Part shown: piece by piece, positions 46,254-54,590 of the stretch
Numbering within the stretch: the first letter of the stretch is position 1
Layout of the letters: every line of letters starts with the position of its first letter
Origin: Pseudodesulfovibrio portus
Lineage (GTDB): Bacteria; Desulfobacterota; Desulfovibrionia; Desulfovibrionales; Desulfovibrionaceae
DNA length: 64,000 nt
Direction: 5' to 3'
Assembly (NCBI RefSeq): GCF_026000375.1
Contig: NZ_AP026708.1
Span: forward strand, 2,578,001 to 2,642,000
Made by a program: the position numbers and the translations under genes
The notes under the pieces: generated by a model
Databases searched by the model: none
Seen by the model: the letters and a program-made list of their open reading frames with translations, nothing else
What the model was told of the DNA's origin: nothing

Positions 46254-47675
46254 TCATGCGTGCTTGACGGGCAGGGAGAAACAGAACCGCGACCCGCGTC
46301 CCGGTTCGCCCTCCACCCAGATGCGCCCCTGGTGGGCCAGGATGATGCGTTTTGATATGGCCAGCCCCAGTCCCGCGCCGTCAACCGAGTCCCGCATGGC
46401 GGGCTCCCGGTAATACTTGAGGAACACGCGCTCGCGTTCCTCTTCGGGAATGCCGGGGCCGTCGTCCTCGACGCGGAAGGTGACCGTGTCTCCGCCGGAG
46501 GCAGCAGACACCGTGACCGTGCCGCCCTCGGGGGAAAATTTGATGGCGTTCCCGGCCAGGTTCAGGAGCACCTGGCGGATGTGTTCACGGTCGGCGGTGA
46601 AGACCACCGGCGTGTCCGGGACTTCGGCCTTGAGGGTGACGGACTTGGCCTCGGCGGTCGGGGCCAGCCGCTCCAGGGTGAACTCGATCAGCCTGCCCGC
46701 GTCCGTCTCGGCGGGCTTGAGTTCCAGGGTCTCGGATTCCATGCGGGACACGGACATGAGCCGGGCCAGCAGTTCGGACAGCCGGATCGCCTCGCTCTCC
46801 GCGATGTGCAGGAATTTGGCCTGCTGCTCGGTGACCTGGCCGAAGGTGCCGGATTTGATGAGGTCCACGGACTCCCGGACCGAGGTCAGGGGCGTGCGGA
46901 TTTCGTGAGAGAGCATGGCCACGAAGTCCGAACGCATGCGCTCCTCCCGCCGCAGCCGGGCGGCCATGGCGTTGAAGGCCAGGGCCAGCTCGCCCAGTTC
47001 GTCATTGGACAAAATCCTGATGTCGCGGGGCGTGGCCCCGGTGCCCAGCTCCCTGATGCCGCGCTGGACCTCGGAGAGCGATCGGTTCAGGGTCCAGGCC
47101 AGGCCCAGGCTGCCGCCCACGCCCAGGACGAGGCAGGCGATGAGCCCGTACAGGCCGATGTCGGCGGCCCGCTGCCCGGCGTCATGCAGTTCGGTCAGGC
47201 TCTGCTCCATGTCGGCCACGTTGTCGAGGAGCGACTGTTCGAGGATGTCGGTCCATTCCCGGACCGTGACGTTGGGCGCGAGGTTGTCGCCGACGGTCTC
47301 GCCGGGGTCGAGGGTGATCTCGTACTCGGCGGTCAGCTCCTTCCACTCCTCCCGGTACCGGGGATGCTTGTCCAGGGTGTCTTCGAGGATTTCGCCGAAC
47401 CGGGTCAGGTCTTCGACGATGAAGCCCACGGCCTTCTCGTCGCCGCCGAGCAGCCGGTAGCGGCTGATGTTGTCCTGCACCGAGTAGAGCCGCTCCAGCA
47501 TGCGCTGGATGGCCGAGTCCAGGGCGTGGTTTTCGGCCACGATGCGGTTGGAGACCTCTGCGTCGTGGCTCACCTGCCGGAAGAGATAGGCCGTGGTGCC
47601 GAAAAAGATGATGATCAGTGCGGACGCCCAGATCAAAAGCTTGGCGGCGATGGTGAACTGGCGGACCTTGGGCAT
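46254..47675 (-). CDS. membrane sensor histidine kinase
   Basis: 473 residues: TM1 (about 10-30), a helical periplasmic region of about 140 residues (LDSAIQRMLERLYSVQDNIS), TM2 (about 172-194), HAMP, HisKA (DFVAMLSHEIRTPLTSVRES, His near 253), and HATPase (NLAGNAIKFSPEGG, VEDDGPGIPEEER, GAGLGLAISKRI). It is the partner of the AtoC-like regulator, which starts within or just after its stop codon. Signal unknown; a four-helix-type periplasmic domain is likely. Confidence 0.9.
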   Translation of the reverse strand: MPKVRQFTIAAKLLIWASALIIIFFGTTAYLFRQVSHDAEVSNRIVAENHALDSAIQRMLERLYSVQDNISRYRLLGGDEKAVGFIVEDLTRFGEILEDTLDKHPRYREEWKELTAEYEITLDPGETVGDNLAPNVTVREWTDILEQSLLDNVADMEQSLTELHDAGQRAADIGLYGLIACLVLGVGGSLGLAWTLNRSLSEVQRGIRELGTGATPRDIRILSNDELGELALAFNAMAARLRREERMRSDFVAMLSHEIRTPLTSVRESVDLIKSGTFGQVTEQQAKFLHIAESEAIRLSELLARLMSVSRMESETLELKPAETDAGRLIEFTLERLAPTAEAKSVTLKAEVPDTPVVFTADREHIRQVLLNLAGNAIKFSPEGGTVTVSAASGGDTVTFRVEDDGPGIPEEERERVFLKYYREPAMRDSVDGAGLGLAISKRIILAHQGRIWVEGEPGRGSRFCFSLPVKHA

Positions 47676-47793
47676 GGGCTCAGTGTACTGGATTCAATGG
47701 TGCAGGGCAATGCGCCCGGCCTGAAAGGCATGGCGGGCCGCAGCCCCCGTGCCGGGAGACGGCGGCCCGCTGAAGTGCATGCGGCCCGGCGGA

Positions 47794-48081
47794 TTATCCC
47801 CTGGCCTCGAAGTGGTCGTGTTCCTTGTCGTGGTCCCTGGCGTTGCAGGTCACGTTCCTCAGGTCCGGGATCGGGGCCTCGGTCTTGAGGCGCTCCCGGA
47901 ACACGGCGTAGTCTTCCGCGCTGCCCTGGAGAAGGATTTCCGCCTTGCCGTCGGCGATGTTGCGTATCCAACCCTTGAGCCCGAGTTCGTCGGCCACCGT
48001 CTTGGCCCAGGACTGGAACGTGACGCCTATGACCTTGTCGCCCGTGACCTTTCCTTCCACAATGCAGATGTAGCTTTTCAT
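47794..48081 (-). CDS. acylphosphatase-like protein lacking the catalytic Arg
   Basis: 95 residues with the acylphosphatase fold signature: VEGKVTG, GVTFQSWAKTVADELGL, GWIRNIADGKAEILLQG. In active enzymes the first motif is GRVQGVxFR with a catalytic Arg; here the loop is longer (GKVTGDKVIGVTFQ) and the Arg is Gln. The conserved Asn (GWIRN) is kept. It may bind acyl phosphates weakly or have another role. ATG 48081 has a perfect GGAGGTTGTG site; the frame reaches 48093. The C-terminus is His/Asp rich (DHDKEHDHFEARG). Confidence 0.78.
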   Translation of the reverse strand: MKSYICIVEGKVTGDKVIGVTFQSWAKTVADELGLKGWIRNIADGKAEILLQGSAEDYAVFRERLKTEAPIPDLRNVTCNARDHDKEHDHFEARG

Positions 48082-48278
48082 CACAACCTCCAAGTTATGT
48101 TTGCCCGTATCAACAAGCTATGTTTCCTCTTATTTATAGAGATAAGACAAAAAGGGATGCATGAAAAGGGAAAGCGGAGGAATTGTTTCGTTTTCTTGGG
48201 ACTTGTCATCACCGGGCGAAGGGGGTATGTTTCCGTTCTGCTCTGAGCGCTTCGCATCCGTGAAGCAGAGGTTCCCCT

Positions 48279-48851
48279 ATGCGCATACTGTTTTTTCTTG
48301 TCGCCTTCCTGGCGATGATCATCTTTTCGGCCCCGGTATGGGCCTCCCTGCCGCACTACAATCCTGACATGGGTTACACCATCTGGCTGCCCAATACGTG
48401 GAACGTGGTGCCTGTCGGGGAGCTGGAAACGGCGGAAGGCTTCTCCTGCCCGGTCCCGGTCCACGACATGGCCCCGGAGTGGAGAGCCGGATACGTCAGC
48501 CCCGCGGGCGGCCCCGTCCTGCTGGTGGAGGTCCGGCCCGGCCGCAAGATGCACGCCGCCGACATCTCCAACTTCAACCGTTTCGTGATCCGTTCCATTC
48601 GCCGGTCGGGTTCGCCCGTCCGCTTGAAGGGCGCCACCTACATCGGGGAAAAGAAGACGCTCCGCATCGAGTCGGAGGTCGAGGTCGACGGGCGGACCAT
48701 GCTCAGCCTTTCCTACATCGTCTACACCCGGAAGGGGATATTGAACTTCGTGGGTTTTGCCGCGCCCGGCGACGACGAGGCCCGGTCCGCCATCGACAAG
48801 GCCGTGCTCTCCCTCTACCTCGACGACTCCGTCCGCTACGAGTCCCGTTGA
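48279..48851 (+). CDS. exported hypothetical protein
   Basis: 190 residues. A clear signal peptide (ILFFLVAFLAMIIFSAPVWA) precedes a soluble periplasmic domain beginning SLPHYNPDMGYTIWLPNTWN. The pattern of strands (VLLVEVRPG, LNFVGFAAPGDDEARSAIDK) resembles small periplasmic proteins with a PsbP/DUF-like beta fold, but I cannot name a family. AGAGG stands before ATG 48279. Probably monocistronic. Confidence 0.75.
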   Translation: MRILFFLVAFLAMIIFSAPVWASLPHYNPDMGYTIWLPNTWNVVPVGELETAEGFSCPVPVHDMAPEWRAGYVSPAGGPVLLVEVRPGRKMHAADISNFNRFVIRSIRRSGSPVRLKGATYIGEKKTLRIESEVEVDGRTMLSLSYIVYTRKGILNFVGFAAPGDDEARSAIDKAVLSLYLDDSVRYESR

Positions 48852-48976
48852 CAGGGCGCAGGTGGGGCGGATATGCTCGCGGCAGGCAGTGAACGAGTGG
48901 TCCACGTGCGCAATTTTGGGTGCGTCTGCTCGTCGCCGTAAGCAAAAATATTCCGGGATGGAGGGGTGTTGCAATG

Positions 48977-48991
48977 TGGCATCACCCTTGC
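48977..48991 (+). promoter_or_regulatory. candidate sigma-54 promoter for the small exported protein
   Basis: TGGCATCACCCTTGCT has GG and GC twelve bases apart and differs from the best consensus at one key position (T for C in GGCAC). Predicted start near 49003, leaving just the ribosome site before GTG 49014. The very short leader lowers confidence. Confidence 0.4.
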
Positions 48992-49013
48992 TCCCATGCA
49001 GTTGGAGGCCCGA

Positions 49014-49223
49014 GTGAAGAGCATGATTTTGGCAACAGTCCTCACTCTCGTGATGTGTTCACCAGGTCTGGCCGTGGATGTCCGCGACCTGCCGGGCTCT
49101 CTGCTCGTGGCCTCCAAACCCGACAAGGGCCAGCCTCCGGTGTTGATCATAAAGGGCGAGGGCGGCAAGGTCACGGGCGTGGAAAAGGGCGGCAAGGACC
49201 GGAAAAGGAAAGAACGCAAGTAG
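49014..49223 (+). CDS. small exported basic protein
   Basis: 69 residues. Signal peptide SMILATVLTLVMCSPGLA, then a short mature part (VDVRDLPGSLLVASKPDKGQ) with a Lys/Gly/Arg-rich tail (GGKDRKRKERK). GTG 49014 is chosen for the GGAGG seven bases upstream; the frame also opens at 48966. The 20-bp terminator stem directly downstream supports it as a transcription unit. No family recognised. Confidence 0.65.
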   Translation: MKSMILATVLTLVMCSPGLAVDVRDLPGSLLVASKPDKGQPPVLIIKGEGGKVTGVEKGGKDRKRKERK

Positions 49224-49235
49224 CCGATCTCATTT

Positions 49236-49280
49236 CACGAAAAGGCCCCTGCTCCGGATCGGAGCAGGGGCCTTTTCGTG
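49236..49280. terminator. strong bidirectional terminator
   Basis: Perfect 20-bp stem (49236-49255 with 49261-49280, core AAAAGGCCCCTGCTCC) around GGATC. It lies between the small exported-protein gene and the convergent 49297-49800 gene. Confidence 0.9.
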
Positions 49281-49296
49281 TTGTTTCGGCGGCAGG

Positions 49297-49800
49297 CTAC
49301 TGGGTGGTGTCGCAGGCCGGAATCTGCGGGTCCATGCCGCTTTTCACCAGCTTGGCGCGGTACGTCCGGACTTCCTCCATGGAGTTCCAGCCTTCGTACA
49401 TTTCCGTCCAGCTTTCGAAACCCTGGTATTCCTCGTCCAGGATCGCCTCGTGCATCTTCAGCCAGACGTTGAACATGTACATTTCGATCTTGAAGGTGGC
49501 GTTGTCGAACACCTGGGGCAGGACCGTGGCTTCATACTTCTGGCCGTCCAGGCGGGCGGCCACGAAGGAGCAGACGTTTTCCTGGGAGCGCTTGTAGTCG
49601 GTGATCGCGTTGTTGACCATGTCGGCGTAGCTGTGGAGCGGGCCGAACTTCACCTTGAGTTCCGCCAGGACCTCTTCGGGAATTTCGATCCAGAGTTCGC
49701 CGTTCTTTTCCTTGACGAAATAGAACCGGAGCCATTGGTCGAACTGGAAAATCTCCAGGGCATCGTTGACTGCATTCTTCACGCTGACGCTTCTGATCAT
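49297..49800 (-). CDS. hypothetical protein, soluble
   Basis: 167 residues starting MIRSVSVKNAVNDALEIFQF. Helical and acidic, with several aromatic residues (QWLRFYFVKEKNGELWIEIP; EMYMFNVWLKMHEAILDEEY). No membrane segment or known domain is seen. ATG 49800 has GAGGA eight bases upstream; the frame stays open upstream to 50136 but that part is only a shadow. Monocistronic, ending at the shared terminator. Confidence 0.75.
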   Translation of the reverse strand: MIRSVSVKNAVNDALEIFQFDQWLRFYFVKEKNGELWIEIPEEVLAELKVKFGPLHSYADMVNNAITDYKRSQENVCSFVAARLDGQKYEATVLPQVFDNATFKIEMYMFNVWLKMHEAILDEEYQGFESWTEMYEGWNSMEEVRTYRAKLVKSGMDPQIPACDTTQ

Positions 49801-49974
49801 TATATCCGTCCTCTTCAAGTATTGTCTTGGAGGTGGGAATATGGACATCCTGCCGGGTTCAGTCAAGGAAAAACCGGCCCGGCGGGGCTGGACAAACCGG
49901 GAACGATTGGTATATGAAGTGCGGCTCGCAAGAAAGAAAAGCCCGATCAGGGCAGCAATATCAAGGAGATCGTC

Positions 49975-50085
49975 ATGGCACGTCACAAGAAGCATGAGCG
50001 CATGAAAGAATTGGATCGCAAGCGTCAGCGCCGCAAGAAGGCCATCAAGGCCCGGATCAAGGAAGCCAAGGCCGCCAAGGCCTAG
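49975..50085 (+). CDS. 36-residue highly basic protein
   Basis: ATG 49975 to TAG 50083-50085 encodes 36 residues starting MARHKKHERMKELDRKRQRR, made almost entirely of Lys, Arg, Ala, Glu and His; it would form one basic helix. AAGGAG lies seven bases before the ATG. Composition resembles small ribosome- or nucleic-acid-binding peptides. The ribosome site, clean stop and lack of any overlapping gene support it; there is no family assignment. Confidence 0.65.
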   Translation: MARHKKHERMKELDRKRQRRKKAIKARIKEAKAAKA

Positions 50086-50090
50086 TTGAA

Positions 50091-50209
50091 AACTGTTCAG
50101 GGCACGCCGCCTGCGGCGTGGCTGCGAAAAATCCAAACCCTCGCGTATCGGGATACGCTTCGGCCTTGGATTTTTCTTGCGCCCTGCAATCGGCGCACTC
50201 TGAACAATT
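50091..50209. repeat. multi-hairpin inverted-repeat element
   Basis: The outer ends AACTGTTCAG (50091-50100) and CTGAACAATT (50200-50209) are complementary at nine of ten positions. Inside are CACGCCG/CGGCGTG (50103-50120), AAAAATCCAA/TTGGATTTTT (50127-50136 with 50166-50175), and nested in that GCGTATC/GATACGC (50143-50158). No T-run follows. It has the look of a dispersed palindromic repeat (REP/MITE-like); only one copy is in the window. Confidence 0.6.
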
Positions 50210-50249
50210 TACGCTTTGAGCTAAAAAACAGAATTCAGAAAATCACGTC

Positions 50250-50564
50250 ATGCCCATTTACGAGTATCAGTGCCGCTCCTGCAACGCGGTGTTCGAGGAG
50301 TGGCAGACCGGTTTCGAGGAAAAGGAAATGGTTTGTCCCGAGTGCGGAGGGGAGTCTCAGCGGCTCATCTCCCATTCCTCTTTTCATTTGAAGGGGAGCG
50401 GCTGGTATGCCGACGGGTATGGCGGAAAGAGCGCCGGGAACACGCCCTGTCAGGCGCAAAAGCCTGAAGGCGGCGGGGAAGAAGCCCCGGCCAAAAAGGA
50501 ATCGGCACCGGCCTCCAAGTGTCCTGCGAAGGCAGACACGTCCAGCGCCGGGTCCGCGTCCTAG
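50250..50564 (+). CDS. FmdB-family zinc ribbon protein
   Basis: 104 residues. Starts MPIYEYQCRSCNAVFEEWQ, the FmdB signature, with a four-Cys zinc ribbon (CRSC and CPECG), then ISHSSFHLKGSGWYADGYGG. The C-terminal ~40 residues are low-complexity Ala/Lys/Pro/Ser with two more Cys. The family is a putative regulatory or metal-binding protein of unknown role. It ends before a clear terminator. Confidence 0.88.
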   Translation: MPIYEYQCRSCNAVFEEWQTGFEEKEMVCPECGGESQRLISHSSFHLKGSGWYADGYGGKSAGNTPCQAQKPEGGGEEAPAKKESAPASKCPAKADTSSAGSAS

Positions 50565-50576
50565 AATTTACGCGAA

Positions 50577-50600
50577 AAGGCAGCTCCGGCTGCCTTTTTT
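50577..50600 (+). terminator. intrinsic terminator after the FmdB gene
   Basis: AAGGCAGC / GCTGCCTT around TCCG, followed by TTTT. It separates the FmdB gene from purB. Confidence 0.85.
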
Positions 50601-50687
50601 CATGGCGCTGCCCTTGTGTTTTTCACCGGCCTTGCCCTACTATGCCGGTGCGCCTCGGGCGCACAATCTAACGGAGAGTGAGAGAAC

Positions 50688-51992
50688 ATGCTTGAACGGT
50701 ATTCCCGTCCCCAAATGAGAGAGTTGTGGACCCTGGAGAACAAGTTCCGGGTCTGGCTGGAAGTGGAACTGGCCGTGACCAGGGCCTGGACCGAACTGGG
50801 CGAAGTCCCGCAGGACGCCTGCGACGACATCCACGCCAAGGCGGACTTTGATCTGGACCGCATCCTGGAGATCGAGGAGACCACCAAGCACGACGTGATC
50901 GCCTTCCTGTCCGCAGTGGAGGAGAAGGTCGGCGACAACTCCCGCTTCATCCACCTGGGCTGCACCTCCTCCGACATCGTGGACACGGCCAACGGGGTGC
51001 TCCTGACCCGCGCCGGGGCCATCCTGGCCGAGGGCATCGACCGCATCCTGGGCGTGCTTTCGGACCTGGCCCACAGGCACAAGGGGCTGCTCTGCATGGG
51101 CCGGACCCACGGCATCCACGCCGAGCCCACCACCTACGGCCTCAAGTTCACCGGCTTCTACGCCGAGTTCCTGCGCCACAAGGAGCGGTTCGAGGCGGCC
51201 CGCGAGAACATCCGCGTGGGCAAGCTGTCCGGCGCGGTGGGCACCTTCGCCCACCTCTCCCCCGAGCTGGAGGAGCGCGCCTGCGCCATCCTCGGCCTTG
51301 AGGCCGACCCCCACTCCACCCAGATCGTGCAGCGCGACCGCTACGCCCAGTTCTTCACCGCCCTGGCCATGCTGGCCGGCGGCATCGAGCGGCTGGGGCT
51401 GGAGCTTCGCCACCTGCAGCGCACCGAGGTCCTGGAAGTGGAGGAGGGTTTCTCCAAGGGCCAGAAAGGCTCCTCGGCCATGCCGCACAAAAAGAACCCC
51501 ATTTCCGCCGAGAACCTCTGCGGCCTGGCCCGCGTCATCCGCGGCAACTCCCTGGCCGCCATGGAGAACCAGGCCCTGTGGCACGAGCGCGACATTTCCC
51601 ATTCCTCGGTGGAGCGCATGATCATGCCCGACACCACCGCCCTGGTGGACTACATGCTGCACCGCATGAGCGGCGTGCTCGAGCGTCTCGTGGTCAAGGA
51701 GGACAACATCGAGCGCAACCTCATGGGTTCCTTCGGCCTGTTCTACTCCCAGCGGGTGCTGAACAAACTCATCGCCACCGGGCTGAAACGCCAGGCAGCC
51801 TACGAAATGGTCCAGAAGGTGGCCATGCGCTGCTGGGCCGACCGGCTCCAGTTCGAGGACGAGGTGCGCAAGGATGCGGAAGTAAACAAGCACCTTGAGT
51901 CTAACGATCTTGACGAAGCCTTTGACCCTTCGTATTACAAACGATATGAAGACGTAGTTTTCGACCGCGTGTTCAAGGGGAAACAGGGATGA
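50688..51992 (+). CDS. purB: adenylosuccinate lyase
   Basis: 434 residues. Splits adenylosuccinate to AMP and fumarate, and SAICAR to AICAR, in purine synthesis. Begins MLERYSRPQMRELWTLENKF as bacterial PurB does. The fumarase/aspartase superfamily signature GSSAMPHKKNP is near residue 262, with its catalytic Ser. Also seen: HLGCTSSDIVDTA and MGRTHGIHAEPT. A GGAGAG ribosome site precedes it, and it overlaps pyrE by four bases, so nucleotide genes of both pathways are co-translated. Confidence 0.96.
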   Translation: MLERYSRPQMRELWTLENKFRVWLEVELAVTRAWTELGEVPQDACDDIHAKADFDLDRILEIEETTKHDVIAFLSAVEEKVGDNSRFIHLGCTSSDIVDTANGVLLTRAGAILAEGIDRILGVLSDLAHRHKGLLCMGRTHGIHAEPTTYGLKFTGFYAEFLRHKERFEAARENIRVGKLSGAVGTFAHLSPELEERACAILGLEADPHSTQIVQRDRYAQFFTALAMLAGGIERLGLELRHLQRTEVLEVEEGFSKGQKGSSAMPHKKNPISAENLCGLARVIRGNSLAAMENQALWHERDISHSSVERMIMPDTTALVDYMLHRMSGVLERLVVKEDNIERNLMGSFGLFYSQRVLNKLIATGLKRQAAYEMVQKVAMRCWADRLQFEDEVRKDAEVNKHLESNDLDEAFDPSYYKRYEDVVFDRVFKGKQG

Positions 51993-52546
51993 CAGAACTC
52001 AAACAGAAACTTGCCAGGCTCCTGCTCAAGCTTTCCTACAAGGAGGGCGACTTCACGCTGACATCGGGCAAGAAGAGCGATTACTATTTCGACTGCAAGC
52101 AGACCGCGCTCCACGCCGAGGGCGGCTACCTCATCGGGCGGCTCTTTTTCGAGATGCTCAAGGGGTATGACGTGGACGGCGTGGGCGGCATGACGCTCGG
52201 CGCCGACCCCCTCATCACCGGCGTGACCGTGGTCTCCCACCTGGAAGGGAGGCCGCTGCCCGGTTTCATTATCCGCAAGAAGTCCAAGGGCCACGGCACG
52301 GACCAGTACCTCGAAGGGCTGGCCAACTTCAGGGAAGGCGACAGGGTCGTGCTCCTGGAGGACGTGTGCACCACGGGCGGCACGTTGATCACGGCGGCCC
52401 AGCGCGTCCGGGACGCGGGGCTCGAGATCGTGGGCGTGCTGGCCGTTCTGGATCGCGAAGAAGGCGGCAGGGAAAAGCTCAAGGCGGCGGGGCTGGAACT
52501 CGATTCCATCTTCACCCGCCAGGAATTGTTGGCTGCGGGACAATAG
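51989..52546 (+). CDS. pyrE: orotate phosphoribosyltransferase
   Basis: 185 residues. Converts orotate and PRPP to OMP in pyrimidine synthesis. The PRPP loop VVLLEDVCTTGGTL is near residue 118; an early DFTLTSGKKSDYYFDCK motif and the flexible loop RKKSKGHGTDQYLEG are typical. Start ATG 51989 overlaps purB (ATGA). Confidence 0.95.
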   Translation: MTELKQKLARLLLKLSYKEGDFTLTSGKKSDYYFDCKQTALHAEGGYLIGRLFFEMLKGYDVDGVGGMTLGADPLITGVTVVSHLEGRPLPGFIIRKKSKGHGTDQYLEGLANFREGDRVVLLEDVCTTGGTLITAAQRVRDAGLEIVGVLAVLDREEGGREKLKAAGLELDSIFTRQELLAAGQ

Positions 52547-52617
52547 GCAGGGCTCGCCGGGGAGGCGTGCAGCCGGGTTCGGGGTAACCCATGCGAGGAG
52601 CGGATAGAATTTTCACC

Positions 52618-53877
52618 ATGCGTTTTGCCGTACTCTTTCTGACACTGATCATTTCCGCAGGCTCGGCCCTGGCCGAAGGCTGGGTGCCGGTGCTGTCGTC
52701 CCACGCCTATGGGCCGGAGCGCATCATCGCGGTGGACAAGGCGTCCCAGCAGCTCGTCATGTTCGAGCGCAAGTCGCCCCTGCACGAGGTCTACCGTTTC
52801 CCGTGCACCACGGGCCAATCCTCCGGCGACAAGCTGGTGGAAGGGGATCTGCGCACTCCCGAGGGCGTCTATTTCGTGGGCCACAAGATCGACCGCCCCC
52901 TGGACTGGGACCTGTACGGCAACATCGCCTACGCCCTGAACTATCCCAACCCCATCGACCGCATCAACGGCAAGACCGGCGGCGGCATCTGGCTGCACGG
53001 CCGGGGCAAGACCTTTGTCCCGCGCGACACCCTGGGCTGCGTGGCGCTCAAGGTGCCCGACATGGAGAACGTGGCCACCGAGGCCCCTTACGGCACGCCC
53101 GTGGTCATCGGCTCCGGCCTGGAGTGGGTGCAGGAGCCGGGCGACAACGAGGTCGAGGCCCTGGAAGTGGTCGGCGAGCTGACCGCCTGGGCCAGGGACT
53201 GGCAGCACATGGACGAGGCCCTGTTCGACCGCTACGATGCCGCCCTCATGACCCGATCCGAGAGGGTGGACTTCAAGGGCTTCATCGCCAACAAGCGCAA
53301 TATTTTCGCCAACAAGCCCTGGATTCACGTCATGGTGGACAATGTCCGGGCCATCCCCGGGCCGGGCTACTGGGTGACCTGGTTCGACCAGTACTACCGG
53401 ACCACGGGCCGCTCCTCCACCACCGGCAAGCGTTTCTACTGGAAGCGCGACGACGGCGGGAAGTGGCGCATCGTGGGCCGTGAATACGTGACCGCCACCG
53501 AGAGGCTGGACGACAAGTATTTGTCCGCCAAGCGCGAGGAGGCCCTGCGCTTCCTGGCAGACTGGCGTCAGGCCTGGCTGGGCGCGGACGTGGACGCCTA
53601 CCGGAGCTTCTACGACGGAAGGGCCGTGCAGGGCGACCGGGTCGGCGCGGACGCCATAGCGGATTACAAAAAGACGTTGTGGGACAGGAGGCCTCCTGTT
53701 AAGGTCGAGGTTGACGATTTGGAAGTGACCATGCATCCCAATGGGTTGCAGGTGGCTTTTGACCAGGTCTACGAGGACGCCACCGGGTATGGCGACAAGG
53801 GCTACAAGACCATGGTCCTGACCCCTCAAGGCGACAAGTGGAAAATCGAAAGCGAGCAGTGGAGACGGGGTAGATGA
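52618..53877 (+). CDS. csd6: Csd6/Pgp2-type L,D-peptidase with C-terminal NTF2-like domain
   Basis: About 419 residues. Signal peptide (FAVLFLTLIISAGSALA), then a YkuD domain with catalytic His near 127 and Cys near 141 (HGRGKTFVP and GCVALK). The C-terminal part (about 300-419; FLADWRQAWLGADVDAYRSF, then GDKWKIESEQWRRGR) looks NTF2-like. This three-part plan matches Csd6 of Helicobacter and Pgp2 of Campylobacter, L,D-carboxypeptidases that shorten tetrapeptide stems and shape helical cells. The 3' neighbour is a Csd4-type enzyme. ATG 52591 is an alternative start; ATG 52618 gives the cleaner signal peptide. Overlaps the next gene by four bases. Confidence 0.82.
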   Translation: MRFAVLFLTLIISAGSALAEGWVPVLSSHAYGPERIIAVDKASQQLVMFERKSPLHEVYRFPCTTGQSSGDKLVEGDLRTPEGVYFVGHKIDRPLDWDLYGNIAYALNYPNPIDRINGKTGGGIWLHGRGKTFVPRDTLGCVALKVPDMENVATEAPYGTPVVIGSGLEWVQEPGDNEVEALEVVGELTAWARDWQHMDEALFDRYDAALMTRSERVDFKGFIANKRNIFANKPWIHVMVDNVRAIPGPGYWVTWFDQYYRTTGRSSTTGKRFYWKRDDGGKWRIVGREYVTATERLDDKYLSAKREEALRFLADWRQAWLGADVDAYRSFYDGRAVQGDRVGADAIADYKKTLWDRRPPVKVEVDDLEVTMHPNGLQVAFDQVYEDATGYGDKGYKTMVLTPQGDKWKIESEQWRRGR

Positions 53878-54590
53878 GCGATTCCAAGTACAGCGTGCTC
53901 TTCATGCGGGACGACCGGGACGTGACCCGGTACCGCTTAAGCCCCTTCTGGCTCAGGATGTTCGTCTTCAGTCAGGTGTTTCTTCTCCTGTGCGCCGTGG
54001 GCGGCATCTACATGGGCGTGCGCGGCTTCAAGGTCAATTCCGAGCTTCATTCCGAGAACAAGAGCCTGGAACAGCGTCTGGTGGACGCCGAGGTCCGCCT
54101 GGAACGGCTGGGCAACATGGAGAAGATTCTCGAGTCCTACGACCCCGCCGAACTCCAGTCCCTGTTGTCCGCCGCCACCACCGAGGCCGAGGAACAACAG
54201 CAGGAAGTGCGGCCCGACGTCGATCTGAACAAGATATTCATCCGCACGGACAGCCGCCAGGTCGGCGTGGAGAACATGCAGGCCAAGCTCTCCGGGAGCA
54301 AGCTGTCCGTCACCTTCGAACTCAACAACCTGCAGGCGGCCACGTCCATCACCGGGCAGGCCGACTTCATCTTCCTGACCAAGGACGGCACGGCCCTGTC
54401 GGCCAAGACCAACAAGAGCGATTTGTCGTTTCAGATTCAACGATTCAAGCGCATGGAGACCAGCATGGCCCTGCCGAACGGCAAGGACAAGAAAGATCTG
54501 TTCGCTCTGCGGTTGATAATCAAGGGAAAGGACGGGGATGTCATTTTCGCCGAAACGTATCCGCTTTATCACATCCTGGCTTCTTCCTAG
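53874..54590 (+). CDS. membrane-anchored coiled-coil protein of the shape operon
   Basis: 238 residues. A polar N-terminus of about 27 residues, one membrane helix (MFVFSQVFLLLCAVGGIYMG), a coiled coil (ELHSENKSLEQRLVDAEVRL, about 55-90), and a C-terminal beta-type domain. It overlaps the csd6-like gene by four bases and the csd4-like gene by 53, so the three are tightly coupled. It could be a scaffold for the two enzymes, in the way Csd5 or Csd7 serve in Helicobacter, but no sequence similarity to those is claimed. Confidence 0.75.
   Translation: MSDSKYSVLFMRDDRDVTRYRLSPFWLRMFVFSQVFLLLCAVGGIYMGVRGFKVNSELHSENKSLEQRLVDAEVRLERLGNMEKILESYDPAELQSLLSAATTEAEEQQQEVRPDVDLNKIFIRTDSRQVGVENMQAKLSGSKLSVTFELNNLQAATSITGQADFIFLTKDGTALSAKTNKSDLSFQIQRFKRMETSMALPNGKDKKDLFALRLIIKGKDGDVIFAETYPLYHILASS

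Noticed and set aside
49801-50136. Upstream extension of the 49297-49800 gene
   Set aside because: The extension overlaps the 36-residue basic gene on the other strand and lacks a ribosome site; ATG 49800 has GAGGA.
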